Assembly: GCA_025093555.1 (NCBI GenBank)
Contig: JAIWNF010000092.1
Location: forward strand, 1-64,000
Direction: 5' to 3'
DNA length: 64,000 nt
DNA from: Circinella umbellata
Lineage: Eukaryota > Mucoromycota > Mucoromycetes > Mucorales > Lichtheimiaceae
This document shows positions 45,676-57,560 of the stretch, in pieces. Every line of letters starts with the position of its first letter. Position 1 is the first letter of the stretch. The notes below the pieces were generated by a model, which saw nothing but the letters and a program-made list of their open reading frames with translations, was not told where the DNA came from and did no database searches. The position numbers were made by a program, and so were the translations under genes.

Positions 45676-48273
45676 AATTAAATACTTACTGTGTTATCTA
45701 TATTCATCTTATCGCACCTGTCAGAATTGCCGTCATCAATCTTCCGTTTTTTGGAAGCTTGTTCTGATGCATTCTGCTTGCTCCTCTTCTTGTTCTCTTT
45801 GATACGCTCAGCGTGTTTCGCAGCGCGTTCATGTCGTTCTTCAGCCGCACTCTTCTTTTCTTTCTTCTTTCTTTCTTCTTTCTTCTTTTCTTCGTCTCTC
45901 TTTTCTTTCTTCTTCTTTTCTTCATCCTTCTTTCTTTCTTCTTCCTTCTTTCTTTCTTCTTCCTTCTTTCTTTCTTCTCTCTTTTTCTCAAATCCTATCA
46001 TGACACAATTGTCCCGTTAATAAAAGCAATCAAATATTTACAATTTCAGTCCTCAAACCACAACAGTAATGCATAAATATAGCGTATAAATGTTACCAAG
46101 ATCAAACAGAGTCATGGTCGTGTCTGGTGCACGACCATCATTCACGAACTTCTTGGTTTCATGGGGTTTGCTGTAAAAAATATAATTGTTATACATATAT
46201 ACACACACATAAAAGTAACATCCATACGAGACTATATAAAAGATAACATGTATATATTTATCTTCAACTCAATAAACTAGTACCTCGTTTTCTTTCTTCT
46301 ATAATCAGCTCTGCCACCGTTCTTAATATGATCAAAATCCAATTGAATGGAATTAAGATAGACAAATATCTGATACATAGTATCAATTACAGGTTTCTTC
46401 GATTCAACAATACGATATAGATCACGATGAAATGCTTCTATACCGTTTGTTGTACGAGTAGGATGTGCCTGTAATTCATCCTTAAGCCATTGTTTAGATC
46501 TAAAAATCATTCCAGCAATTTCTTCACGAACCCACCAATTGAGCCACTTTTTAGCATTGGGAAAATCATCCCGGATTTGCTGAACAGCCCGGTCATATGC
46601 ATTTGATCCAAGAGAATTATACATGATGTCAGTGAGATCAATGAAATCGACATCATACCCTGGTGGCACAACTGCATGGTTGCTGACAATTCTCTGTACG
46701 GATTGTTTCCAGTGATGATAACATCCTTTTAACAGGCTTTCAGGCAAAATGTTGCTGGTAGGGAATGCTTCTTGAAAAGCCGTGAGAAAGCCTTGTCTCT
46801 GGGCTTGCGAAAAATCCATAACCTAGCATGATTTAATACATCAGCATCACACACTCATTTACTTATCACATATATCGACAAACAACACACACATAATTAA
46901 CAATTAACAATATCAAGTACATAGATAAAGGTACATCCATTTATTTGCAATATAATATTCTAACTGATAAATATATACTCCTATTTATAATGTCTCCCCC
47001 ATCAATGCAGTGTATGTATAAAATACATCTGTCCAACTGGTAATGACACTCGCATATATTACAAGTCGTGCATTATAGATATACTATTTATGTTCCTCCC
47101 ATTTTTCCCATCAAAAAACTCAAACACAATCCTATAACATACCAACCATAAACACAAACTTACCAATCCAGAAAAATTCATATCAATTACTTCATCTGCG
47201 TGTCCAAAAACAAAATCAAAAGTCTTGAAAAAAGAGAGAAAGTAGTTTTTGAAATGCATTGTCGACAATCCATCCAACACGCCTTGAAAAATAACACCAA
47301 ACTTGTCAATTTCTTCAAAATATATATTTGTCGTACAAAGGTAATATCCCTTCGTAAAACAATCATAAGTGACATCAGTAAGCATTGGATGCTTCTTGAA
47401 GTCTGCTTTCATAGCAATATCTGGCGCACAGAAAGTAATACACATTTTCCCAGGAGTAATATCAGCAGATTGCAGATAACCTGGGAATTCGTTGGTCAGA
47501 TCTGCAAGTTCCATATGAGCAGATTCTAACACAGCTTTGGACGATCGTAACTTGTCATTCTTGGCGAGGTATGTACGTTGAAACCGCTTGATCGTACCAA
47601 GGTTGCGAAGATTTGGATCGATATCACTAATAGGCCTCGCTGGTTTTTGAACACGTACTGGGCTTGTGCCAACTTTCAAACCGTATGGCTTTTCAACTGG
47701 AAATTCCAAAACGCGCTCCTCTACCTTTTCCAAAGTTTCCATTGTGAAATGAAGTGGGATAAATTTGCCGTGTGTGTGCGTCCCTTCATGGTTCATTACA
47801 CCTATTAAAAATCAAACAATTAGATTGTTATATACATTATTAACATACCATTATTTATACTAATCATCCCACACAGTCTAACAATAATCAATCCCAGCTA
47901 ATAGCCTCTTTAATCTATAAAAAACAGAGTAAATTCCATAACCCATCTGAAAGTCTATGTTACCGGTCTTGCTTTTAATGTGAAAATGCACTTTTGCATG
48001 ACATTCAACATAAATTAAAGAGGGCTTGAAGCAACCAGGGCAATTTTCCGTAACCTGCACATCAATCCGTTCCTTGGATGACTTTGGTCTTAGCCAAACA
48101 TTGCAACTCGTACACTGCACGGCGCCCAAACATTTCTTGTAGTAAGTGGTGTACAGATTTCTTTTATCACGACTTACATGTTCCAATTGCCATCCAATGA
48201 ACATGTCATGACCTTTTTCGTCAAATGTAATTTCATGATTAACATGACCATCGGGAAATTGAGGAAAAGACAT
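45676..48273 (-). CDS. MULE transposase #2
   Basis: Minus strand, start Met 48273 (MSFPQFPDGHVNHEITF). Exon 1 holds a Cys/His region (QCTSCNVWLRPKSS, ENCPGCFKP, VECHAKVHFH) like the zinc ribbon ahead of fungal MULE cores. It splices (GT near 47962) to an exon starting VMNHEGTHTHGK near 47805. That exon contains HPMLTDVTYDCFTKGYYLC (first catalytic Asp) and IFQGVLDGLSTMHFKNYF. A donor after DMNFSGL (near 47162) joins to VMDFSQAQRQGFLTAFQEAF (second Asp block, 46822 down), followed by TNGIEAFHRDLYRIVESKKP (catalytic Glu). Further exons end TTMTLFDLG and a very Lys/Glu/Arg-rich coiled segment (45999-45790), then a basic NLS-like KKRSKQNASEQASKKRK. I see no internal stop if the introns are removed. 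It probably continues into the OTU-like frame at 45636. Confidence 0.85.
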
Positions 48274-48464
48274 ACTTAATAATTGAAGAAGATAAAAGTA
48301 GTAAAGTGAAGCAGAGCAACAATGATAATATATTCTGCTAGAATACTTGATACAAAAAGACTGCCTTTCCTTAATATGTGACCTCTTTTCTTGTATTAAT
48401 CAGTCGCGCTTTTAAATCATCTCTCCTGAAATTGCACCAAAAAAAAAACGCACCCAAGTCTAGG

Positions 48465-49314
48465 CTATATAGTAGATGTCACAGTATTTTTTCATGAGAG
48501 AGGGTGTTTTACAAGATTGTGTCTGGTAGTCGTTTGAGATCGTTTAAGAAAAGTAAAACATTGGTAACAAAGGTGCATTATTTTTAGATGATTTTATTAT
48601 TTTGGTTTGAAAAACATAATAGGAAATAAATAAGTTATAATAAAAAAAGAATTGTAGTAATAAAAAGTTATAATAATGGGAAAAAAGAAGTTACAATGGA
48701 AAAGAAAGTTATAGTTGAAAAAAATTATAGTGGGAAAGTTATAGAAGGAAAAAAAAGTTATAGTGATAAAAAAGTTTATAGTGAAAAAAAAATTATGGTG
48801 GTGGTAGAAATATAACATGACGTGGATTTTTTTTTGTGGGGGCGAGTAGTGTGCTGAAATAAAAAAGAGGTATAAGTTTACCTTTTCTGTTTACAACCAA
48901 ATAAAAGTTCATAATTCTTTTTATAATAATTAAGTTCATTAATCTCTCTTTTTAATCTTCAATGTTTGTTTTTTTCTTTTCAAATATTTTTTTTCTATAT
49001 TAAAGCCATTACTACTTTTCTTTTCAACGGCTCTATTCAAGTATATAATAGTATACAAAAACTTACTCTCTTCTTTATTTGAATATATATATATACCTTA
49101 CCACAGCATTGTTAAAACTTTGATCCATTACTCTATAATTATAATGACGGATCAGAAAAATCCGACGGATCCATAGATCTCAATCCGTTTACAATCCAGA
49201 TTGTAGAATTACGATCCGAATCCGATCCGAATCCGTTGAGACACAATCCGAATCCGATCCAATCCGTATGAAAAACGGATCGGTTTATAAATCCGGATTG
49301 TACTAAGATCCCTA
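48465..49314 (-). mobile_element. Main part of hAT copy E
   Basis: Continuation of copy E beyond the MULE: shares the CTATATAGTAGATGTCACAG start of the interior, the TTATAGTGGGAAAG-type repeats and the CGGAT-rich subterminal region with copies A-D. Confidence 0.9.
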
Positions 49315-50506
49315 GTGATTGATGTGGATTTAATATGGCAGTCATCAAATGCCTTCTTAAATGCTTTGTAATGAGCGTTATGAGAAACGGCCCTTTTCAA
49401 ATCATTGGTTGCACCGCTCTTGAATAGCTTGATTGTATACCATTCCTTAGGACGTGTCATATCTGGGAATTGCTCACTGCTAATATGCCAGCGATGGAAA
49501 AAATATATGCCAAGAGTCATCTAAAGACAAATTTCTACATGTCCACACTGAATAGCGGATGCATGTTCTTGTTTTCCAAATTGATTTGTCTTTCCATGAT
49601 CTATAAGTAAAATTAAGCATGGGCACTCGACTTCGAGATTTGGACCTTCTCCTTGCAATGGAATGTAATGTACATCAGCCAACTCGATCTCACGAACATT
49701 TCCACCACGCATTAAGCCAAGATGAGACGCCAAAAATATTACTGCATTTCGATAATGCTCAGGTCGGTCCTTGGTTAGAAAGTAGTCAACCACCTTTGTC
49801 AATTCGTCAGTAGTAGAATACCCATCGAGAATGGAACCAGCGACACGATCTGTGTAGTTTTCCTTTCTTCTTCTTGTTTCTTTTTTTCTTTCATTTTTCA
49901 ACAATGTCTTTACATCTGGGATTTGTGGATGGTTACTGGGGACATTGAGGTTGAGATGGCATTGATCATAGAGAAGTAGGACCACAGCACTGACATATTG
50001 TTCAATGGAGCTGAAACCGATTACATATGCCTCTACTTCTTCTTCAACTGTTGTACTATCGTCATCAATTATTCTTCTTTTTGGGTTTGTTGGACGACAT
50101 TTTCTTCTGATTACCTTTATGGATGAGAAGATATATAAGTAAAAAGAAATTACAATTTTATTTTTGTTTACTTTTTTAATGCCAGTATTACTTACAGATT
50201 CCTCAAAAAAAAATGCAATTTATCACCATCAACTTGATAGCAGGTAGCTAATGGATATCCTTTGTCATCACACCATCTGATGAATTCGTTCATCTTTGGA
50301 TAGTATGTACGTTTGGTAGCATCAGGTGCAACTTGTTGGGTTGTTCGTTAGGTTCGTCGTCTTGATTCTTGCATTGCTATGTTTAATTGATGTGCAGCAT
50401 GGCTAGATTGTCTATTGGAACTTCCAGATAGTTGAGATGATGAATCCTCACTAAGATGAGTATATATTTGACAAAGGTAAGGATGATATTTGGCATGGTC
50501 AGACAT

Positions 50507-51050
50507 GGTAATAAATAAAAGCTATGTAGGATAGTTGTTGATAGCGCAAAATACGATTAAAATATCTGCTATTTATATTTTTTTTTTCATTTTTAATTCT
50601 ATATAGTTATCATATGATTATATATTATATACGTTTAATCATCGCTTGGCAAAGATGTTCTATTGAAGCATCATAGCCAAGATAAGTGAAAGTTAACACT
50701 TTTTTAGAACACCTTTTTTTTTGCCATAAACTGCAAACCACAACCAGTTCTTGGCATTTATCATATTAGGCATATTGTATATCATATTATATCTTCAATA
50801 TTATCAATGCTCATGACTTGGCATAGTAGATCTTATTACAAACATTATTTATATCATTAATGCCTAGCACTCTATTTTATTATAGCCTTATTTTCATTAA
50901 TCTAGACTAGTTATATTCAGCATTTATATATATGATTTACCACAAAATAAAATGACAGTTGTCAGGGAAACATCCATATTTGGAAATAAAATAAACATAT
51001 ATGAATGACTATTTATGATATAATCAATTTATTATCTTAATATTACATGA
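50507..51050. other. Crypton 5' flank and Helitron 3' flank
   Basis: AT-rich, no gene. It includes the upstream region of Crypton copy 2 and ends with an A at 51050, which in minus-strand orientation is the T expected after a Helitron's CTAG end. Confidence 0.4.
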
Positions 51051-51185
51051 CTAGCGTTTGCCTGCCTCGCTTCGCTTCGGCTGAATGAGCCCCTACGCTT
51101 CGCTTTGGGTCATTCAACGGAAAACACGTCGCAAGGGGGGTAAACCCCCCTTGACCCCCCAAAAAGGCGCTTCGCGCCTAGTAGT
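51051..51185 (-). other. Helitron 3' terminus with hairpins
   Basis: Sharply GC-richer than the surroundings. On the plus strand it holds CGCTTCGCTTCGGC with CGCTTCGCTTTGGG, the pair TGAATGAGCCC / GGGTCATTCA, the palindrome AAGGGGGGTAAACCCCCCTT, and AGGCGCTTCGCGCCT, a perfect short hairpin. The end reads CTAG (51051-51054). Such hairpins near the 3' end stop rolling-circle replication in Helitrons. Confidence 0.75.
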
Positions 51186-51415
51186 GACGATGCCCAAGGC
51201 TGTATAATTGTTTTGTGGATCCAGTCAAATAAAAAATAAACTGCATTAGTATTGTAATAAGTTGTCTTTAAGATGGGATAGAATTTTATTGATAAAAAAG
51301 AAAAAAATATATAAAAGTTATTAAAAGTAAGGTGATTTTACTGAAGTCTTGTGGAAGTAAGGTTATTAAAAGGATGCTGGTTGTTTAAGATAAATTGATC
51401 ATATATGTAAAGAAG

Positions 51416-54400
51416 TTATGAAATTGAAGGAGGAGGCGGAAGAGGTGATGGAGAGAATATTTCAGGATATACAACATTTTTTGTAATAGGGCGATCAGCT
51501 TGTCTATCCCATTCAGCCATTATATGCAAGTTTCTGTAATCGGTAACGCGTGAAAATGCGACATATAACTGACCATGCGAAAACACTGGATCAGGAAGAT
51601 AAACACCAACGTGTGTTAATGTTTGACCCTGCGACTTGTTTATACTAAGACAGAAAGCAGGTTTAAGTGGAAATTGTTTCCGAGATATTTCGCATGGTAA
51701 TCCAGAAGATTGTGAAGAGCTGATAAGCTTAACACGTGGTATATGGACGGGATTGCCAGTATGACTGCCAGTTATAATTTCGGCTTCTATGAGATGTGTA
51801 TGTAGGTTTCTGCAAATTAGTTTTGTTCCATTACAAAGACCCTCTGCTGGATTCAAGTTACGGAGAAGAATGACAGGTTGGTTGATTTTTAGACGAAGTC
51901 GATGAGGTGGGAATCCTATTAAGTTTAAACGAAAAAATAATATAATGATAAAGATATCTGAATAAATAATAAGTAATATATAATATAAATAGAACGCAGT
52001 AAATGAACATGTTAGTGTTGGCATGAATTCATAGGGAAGCTCAACAGAAATACTTGTTACCTGAAATAGACAATGTGTTTAAAAATTCAGCAGGGATTTG
52101 GTTGGCATATTCTTTGCCAGGGACGGTGTCTGTACTCAAATATTCATGGCATTCGCCTGGAAAACGATCAGTAGCGACATCATTAATGATATCTACTACA
52201 GCGTTTTTTGGTGATAATATTGCCCTTTGTGCAAAATATTGTGGGTCGGGTGTTGTATGGCTGTCTAAATTTGGGTAGATTACATCCAAAAGATTATTTA
52301 TATTTGAACCTCTTATGCACCGTTCGCGATCAAGAAAAATATAATCTGAGTTTGGACGAACTATAAAATGAAAATTAGTATTAAAAGCCATCCTCTTGGG
52401 TTTTATTTATATGTATTTTTTTGTTCAAAAGATAAAGTACCTGAAGCCATTTGACCGTCGCCGATTTGAAGTAAATCTCGCGCAAATTGTCGTTGACGTT
52501 CGGAATGTTCATTGTTATCGTCAAGGTTTTGTAATCGCATATTGATTGTTAAATGAAAAGTACAAATTGAATTCCATAAAGGCGAACGAACAAAACTTGC
52601 ATTGACACAGTCACTTCTACTTCCTCTTTTGACAACAGGAAGGGTTTGTCGAAAGTCACCACCAAAAACTATCACTTTGTTACCGAAAAGGGCGTTTTGT
52701 AGTGAAGGATCGGTAGCACCCATGATATCCTGAAGTGTACGATTTACAGCCTCAACAGCATGACGATGAATCATTGGCACTTCATCCCAAACAATTAAAG
52801 AAGCATCGCAAATGGCTTGCGCCCTTTCACTTTGCAAACTAATTGAACATGTAGATGAATCGTCTAAATTTTCAACAGGAATTTTAAATATTGAGTGTGC
52901 TGTTGCACCACGTCGAAGTAACAAAGCAGCAACACCAGTAGAAGCAACAGCAATTGCAGACTTGTTTTGAGAATGAACATGGGCAAGGAGAGTATTATAA
53001 AGGAATGTTTTACCACTCCCACCTTGACCATCCAAAAAGAAGGCCCATTGCTCGATAGTAGGATCATCGACAGCAGCTGTTACTACATCGAATACAGCAC
53101 GTTGATCAGCATTAAGGCTTCTAATAGAATCTTCTGCTACTTGGGCGAGATCTTCAGTGTTTTCAGCTTCTACCTGCTGTGGATGTTCAGGTATTTCATT
53201 TTCAAAAGAAGAAAGATCAGGTAGAGGAGGGAGTATTGGGAATTGTGAAAGAGAGCTATTTTGATCGAGAAGAAGATTATTAATATCAGTAATTGCCTGA
53301 GCATTACAGCGCGCAACATCAGGTTCCAAATCATTCACACGATATCGATGCTGATAGTCTTCCGAAAGATGGTCGCCATATTTTTGCCACAAAGCACCAG
53401 GGTTGGATGGGTTTGCGAATAAAAGTAAAGTAATAAAAAGACGGCGAAGTTGAGGGATGGATGTTACAACCGATATTGCTTCTGCAAGACAAAGATCATA
53501 TTCTTCATCACTTTCCAACAACAAGCGTGCTGCAGCCGCTTCTTGAAATAATTCATATTCACGACCATTGTAACGCAATAAATCATTATAACTTTGTGCG
53601 CCAGGAACATTATGTAGCAAAAGGCGTAAAGAGAATCGTTCCATATCACCAGGCGACACAAATACTACCCGACCAACAGCAGCTTTGGATCGAGTTCGTG
53701 GACTCCAATAATTATAGGTACCACTTGTATTCTAAGAATATTGTGATGGTATTTGATGATAGCATAATTCTCGTGCAGTGGGATCAGTGCTTAAAAAATA
53801 ATAAAGGTAATAGAAGGTGGTGGTGATTAGAAAGAAGTAAGAAAAACGTATATCTTAATAGAACAACAAAGAATTACATACTGATTTAATTCAAAGTATG
53901 CCTCCAGGGTCGAGAGTTTTTGTTCTGCACGCTCAATCACTTCTTGTACAGTTTGATTGGGGCGACAGTACACTTTTTTTTCCAGGTAAATGAATAGATA
54001 AAGATTGTACAAAGGGTGCTCTTGAATGCAATGAAAACTAAACAAACGCCAAAAAGACTCCAATGCGGATATATACCGAGCGTCTTGATATAAGGTTGTT
54101 TCATCAATATCATCTTCATCATCTTCATTATCAACAGTAGCAATAGCAGTAGCGGAACTATCATTATTCTGGCGACGACGCATAGACATTAATGCACGAT
54201 CATGTCCTTTAAATACATACTTATAGAGATACTTGACAGCACGGACATTATTACATATCTCAACATTTATATGAGAATCATACTTTGTTGTCAAATAAAG
54301 ATTGTGGGGCACCACCCAGGTATTATCGAGTGCAACTCTATTTCTACTTATTCGTACATCTACTGTTCTGCCATCATTACGTCGTCTATATATTGGATAA

Positions 54401-56886
54401 CCACCTACTTCAGCTTCAGTGGTTTCCTGGGCAAATGCTTTTGGATAATGCTTGGAACAGCGGCCGTTTACCATGCAAGGTGAGTCGGGATACGCCGGAC
54501 CGCATGGACCATGCATCATATTTCTAGTAACAGTGGCATATGCAGCAGGGTGACGATCAGGGTCAGGTATTTCGGCTGAGACGATGTTATCATAATCGCT
54601 GGGACCTGAGGGTTTGCAATCAGAGGATAAAATCAAAAGAATATGACAATGCGGAAGTCCCCGTTTCTGATGCTCCACAACACTGATATGTGCCACACAT
54701 GTTTCTTAGTTAAGTCATCTATCAATGAATTAAGCTACATAGAAAACAGAAAAGTCAATATCAACGTCAACAAATACTTGTTAAATATAATTATAAAGAG
54801 CTTGAAAATAATTATATCAATGAATGACTCGTTCTCAACAAAATAACAAAGAAGTATAGAAAAGGCTCGAAGATATATGTTCAGGAAGCTTTCTGAGAGA
54901 AGTAAACTTTCAAATACGTAAACGAATAAAAATCATCATACCTTCATATGGAAAACTCTCGCAGTTAAATCAGGACGATCAACAGCTCTCTGGCCAGGTT
55001 TTAACTCACGGGTAATTTCAATCCCGGAGGGGTTGCAGGTGAAGGTGATAAACAGGTCTGGTTTCGAAAAACATCATACAATTGCCATAGCATCTTGGTA
55101 TCTGCTATTTATGTCTCTGGGACCACCAATAAATGTGGAAGGAAGAAGAACAGACCTTCCAACATTTCGAGCAATTTCACCATCAATAGCATCAACCAAG
55201 CCGTCCAACATTTCAGCACGGAGTGATGTTTGATTTCTACGAATGTACTCAAGACGATGCTGTTCTACTTTAACCCACATATCAACGACAAATTGGTGAA
55301 ATAAACGTTGATAGTATACAATATAGTAGTTATCACGATCGTGGAGTAAATATACATAATAGTGCATAGGTGTTGTATGACCATCATCATCATCATCATC
55401 ATCATCATCATTAGAAACATTTGCTAATTATAAAACAAATTGTAAGATATGAATTAGCTATACGTATAATATATATATATATATATAAATATAAAAGTTT
55501 GTTCTTACATATATTGTTTGGGTGATTATTGGGCAATGGTGCAACCCACCCTTGTTCGCTACGTGGAAATATAAGCACATAATGAGTAGGATCATATAAA
55601 GGATGAAACTCATTGATACGCATTAATCCACCACCACGACGTGTTATAACTACATCACGATATGCTCCAACAGAACCATGGTTTGGAAGAATTGCAGCAA
55701 TTTCAGCAGTAGCTGGCGCTAAATATTGCCCATAATGCCCACGCGAAGGTGTCCGATCGGAGTGGATCACAATGGCAAAACCACTGTCAGGACTTTCTTG
55801 GATACGATCGGCTGCCCTTTGATATACTTGGGATAAAGGATTATCACGATTAATCATCGTCTGTAAAGAACGCAAAGTTTCAGGATCCAATCCGTCAAAA
55901 AGACCATTTCTCAATTGGATCTGTGATTCAGTATCATGAATATAAAACTGCGCAAATCCAGGTGCTACATTCTCTGCTGGTTGGATTGCCCGTGCAATAC
56001 TATGACTAATCATACCATTCACTCAAAAAGTATATACACCTTCTCTTTTATTTGCTAATTGAGAATCATACTAACACAAAGAACAATTAAAATTTACAAT
56101 AATTATATACTTGTGAAGTCCAATTAATTACAATTAATTTTAATATTTTATACGATTATATACCTTGGCTGCAATAGAGGAAAAAGCAAAAGCAGAATTG
56201 TAAAGACGTATTTTCTGTCGAAAATTTCTTGCAGTTGCATCTTGATTAATTAAGAGAGAGAGAAGTTCATTTGGAGGTGGAGGTGGCAAGTTAAAAGAAA
56301 CCTTTCCTTTGTTGCAACAAAAAGTAAATTTAGGCTCAGCAATAGTGCCTGCACTTCTTTCTTTGATCCACATCTTTGCATTACATGATGGGCAGATAAC
56401 ATTCATTTCTCCAAGATCTTGACGACCATTGGGTAAAATATTGGATTGACGACTAACATGGGGAATGTAGTGATCAGGGTGAACTCGAGCAACAAAAGAG
56501 GTATGAACTGTAAAAGTATCTATACGTGGTTGCTGTTGTATAGCAGCGGGTCTGTATATACAACAATATTCATATTAAAAACCTTAATTTATAATCTATT
56601 TAGACAGATATCAGAGAAAAATGTAGGTAACATAATGAGGTTGTAATGCTGTTGCTGATTGTTCGGCTGCTTGTTGAAAAGCTTCATCATGGGTACGTCG
56701 AGTTGGCACAACAGAATCTGGTACAATTGGTTGCTCAGGTACGTTATCAACGTTAATGATAGCGCTCGCTGCATCAACAAAAATCAGAGAGCCAGGATTG
56801 GAAGTTCGGAGACGGTTTGGATTGGCTGGACAATCGCGATGAGTTGTTCTAGAATGAGTTGTGCTTCCACATGCATGACAGGTCAT
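51416..56886 (-). pseudogene. Helitron Rep/helicase (RepHel)
   Basis: Minus strand, start Met 56886 with a CCHC-like knuckle (MTCHACGSTTHSRTTHRDC). Exon with ICPSCNAKMW (56406 down); Helitron-like N domain with FAQFYIHDTESQIQLRNGLF and INEFHPLYDPTHYVLIFPRS; IEQHRL-type segment (VEQHRLEYIRRNQTSLRAEM), DINSRYQDAMAIV and KPDLFITFTCNPSG. HUH nuclease block KRGLPHCHILL; GPCG and CSKHYPKAF; AVKYLYKYVFKGHD with the paired Tyr. The SF1 helicase part has GQGGSGKTFLYN (Walker A), IVWDEVPMIHRH (Walker B), VIVFGGDFRQTLPVVKRGS, and PPHRLRLKINQPVILLRN. It ends with KSQGQTLTHVGVYLPD and LYVAFSRVTDYRNL. Introns lie near 56550, 55430-55510, 54735-54940, 53890, 52400-52440 and 51920-52065. Frameshifts near 55070 (T run) and 54695 break the nuclease half, so it is probably a recent pseudogene with an intact helicase half. 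Confidence 0.9.
55384..55412 (+). repeat. (CAT)n microsatellite
   Basis: About nine consecutive CAT/ATC units inside the Helitron gene, next to an intron. No known function. Confidence 0.9.
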
Positions 56887-56900
56887 TTTTTACAACGTTA

Positions 56901-57560
56901 AAATCCAGGGGAAAAAAAAGAAACAGGACAAATAAAAAACTTTTGTTCTATGGCCCGATTTTAAAAGATCATCGGGTCAAGTTAAATACAAAAGCCGATG
57001 TCCAATGATGATATAGAATATCATAGTTGTGGAAAAGACTTTTTACTATGATAAAAAAACTACAAATATGGATGTGGAGAGACACATGTAATAGATTTTT
57101 GCAAAAAAATAAAAATATAATCAAAGACAAACATTGCCTTTCGATTGATGGTAAAATCATTACAATTTCCATAGTAGCAATAGGTCGAAACAAAAACCCT
57201 TTCCGCAGACAACTTTTTTATATTAATTTCCAGCAACTAATGTTTTTATATCGGAATAGCTGACAATTATCTTTAAAATACAGTGAGCAAATGAAAAGCA
57301 AAAAAATAGGAATTCAAAGGCAGACTATCTTACAAAAAAGGAAATTTTAACGTTCAACTATCTTAATATACTAGTTTTTGGATTCCATGTTTGCTATTGT
57401 TGATAATACATCTTTATTATAAGTGTCACTTTGACAGCTCTGATCTCAATAAATAATTTTTTTAGAGGCACTTCCATACAAAAAAAAAAAAAAAACAGCC
57501 CTGATCTGCCAAGAGCTTCCGCGCTCCGAGTGGATTGAAAACCTAATTTGGAAATCTATA
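56901..57560. other. Helitron 5' region / unassigned
   Basis: No supported gene. An A16 run is at ~57479-57495. The Helitron 5' terminus should lie here. Confidence 0.35.

Larger units (their letters stand above)
44567..48455 (-). mobile_element. MULE #2 carrying an OTU-type domain
   Basis: Flanked by the 9-bp direct duplication AAGTCTAGG (44558-44566 and 48456-48464), the length typical of Mutator-like elements. Its ends share an inverted repeat: GAGTGCAGTTTTTTT...GGTGCAATTTCAGG at the left and GGGTGCGTTTTTTTT...GGTGCAATTTCAGG in complement at the right. The left end has further TTTTTTGGTG repeats up to ~44735. It contains a MULE transposase and OTU-like coding sequence on the minus strand. 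3889 bp. Confidence 0.92.
44376..49314 (-). mobile_element. Non-autonomous hAT element, copy E, split by a MULE
   Basis: Outer ends TAGGGTTCTTAGTA (44376) and GTACTAAGATCCCTA (to 49314), flanked by the 8-bp duplication GTGATTGA (44368-44375 and 49315-49322). The hAT sequence itself is 44376-44566 plus 48465-49314; the rest is the inserted MULE with its second TSD copy. Inserted in Crypton copy 2. Confidence 0.93.
43125..50506 (-). pseudogene. Crypton tyrosine recombinase with GCR1_C-like tail (copy 2)
   Basis: Start Met 50506 (MSDHAKYHPYLCQIYTHL). A stop falls after RRRT near 50348, then a core-binding-like segment (RTYYPKMNEFIRWCDDKGYP) and an intron near 50120-50197. IEQYVSAVVLLLYDQCHLNL continues to the first catalytic box LMRGGNVREIEL (near 49700). 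After one stop near 49519 come IYFFHRWHISSEQFPDM and KAFKKAFDDCHIKS, then hAT copy E. Beyond it (44367 downward): HAGRKSGAKMADL (H..R box), IRRAGRWTNDSM and SYLTNLP with the candidate nucleophile Tyr. Then KVFPWVEEWQTK, a coiled-coil/Gln-rich region and a GCR1_C-like end (CTTQDLWRKWHDGL, QKYNRRKRVIEGV). One frameshift near 43560-43600 and stops near 43357 and 43250. Apart from the hAT it is less damaged than copy 1, and it keeps Trp where copy 1 has a stop. Confidence 0.85.
51051..56900 (-). mobile_element. Helitron rolling-circle transposon
   Basis: Contains a RepHel gene on the minus strand and, at its 3' end, a GC-rich hairpin region terminating CTAG followed by T, as in canonical Helitrons (3' CTRR, inserted between A and T). 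The 5' end lies to the right of the gene; I could not fix the TC terminus, so 56900 is only the start of the coding region. Confidence 0.8.

Noticed and set aside
45691..46076. Ser/Phe-rich plus-strand ORFs
   Set aside because: Complement of the Lys/Glu-rich low-complexity exon of the MULE gene.
51051..51185. GC-rich block as rRNA or a bacterial contaminant
   Set aside because: It consists of short hairpins directly at the Helitron end with the CTAG terminus, which explains it better.
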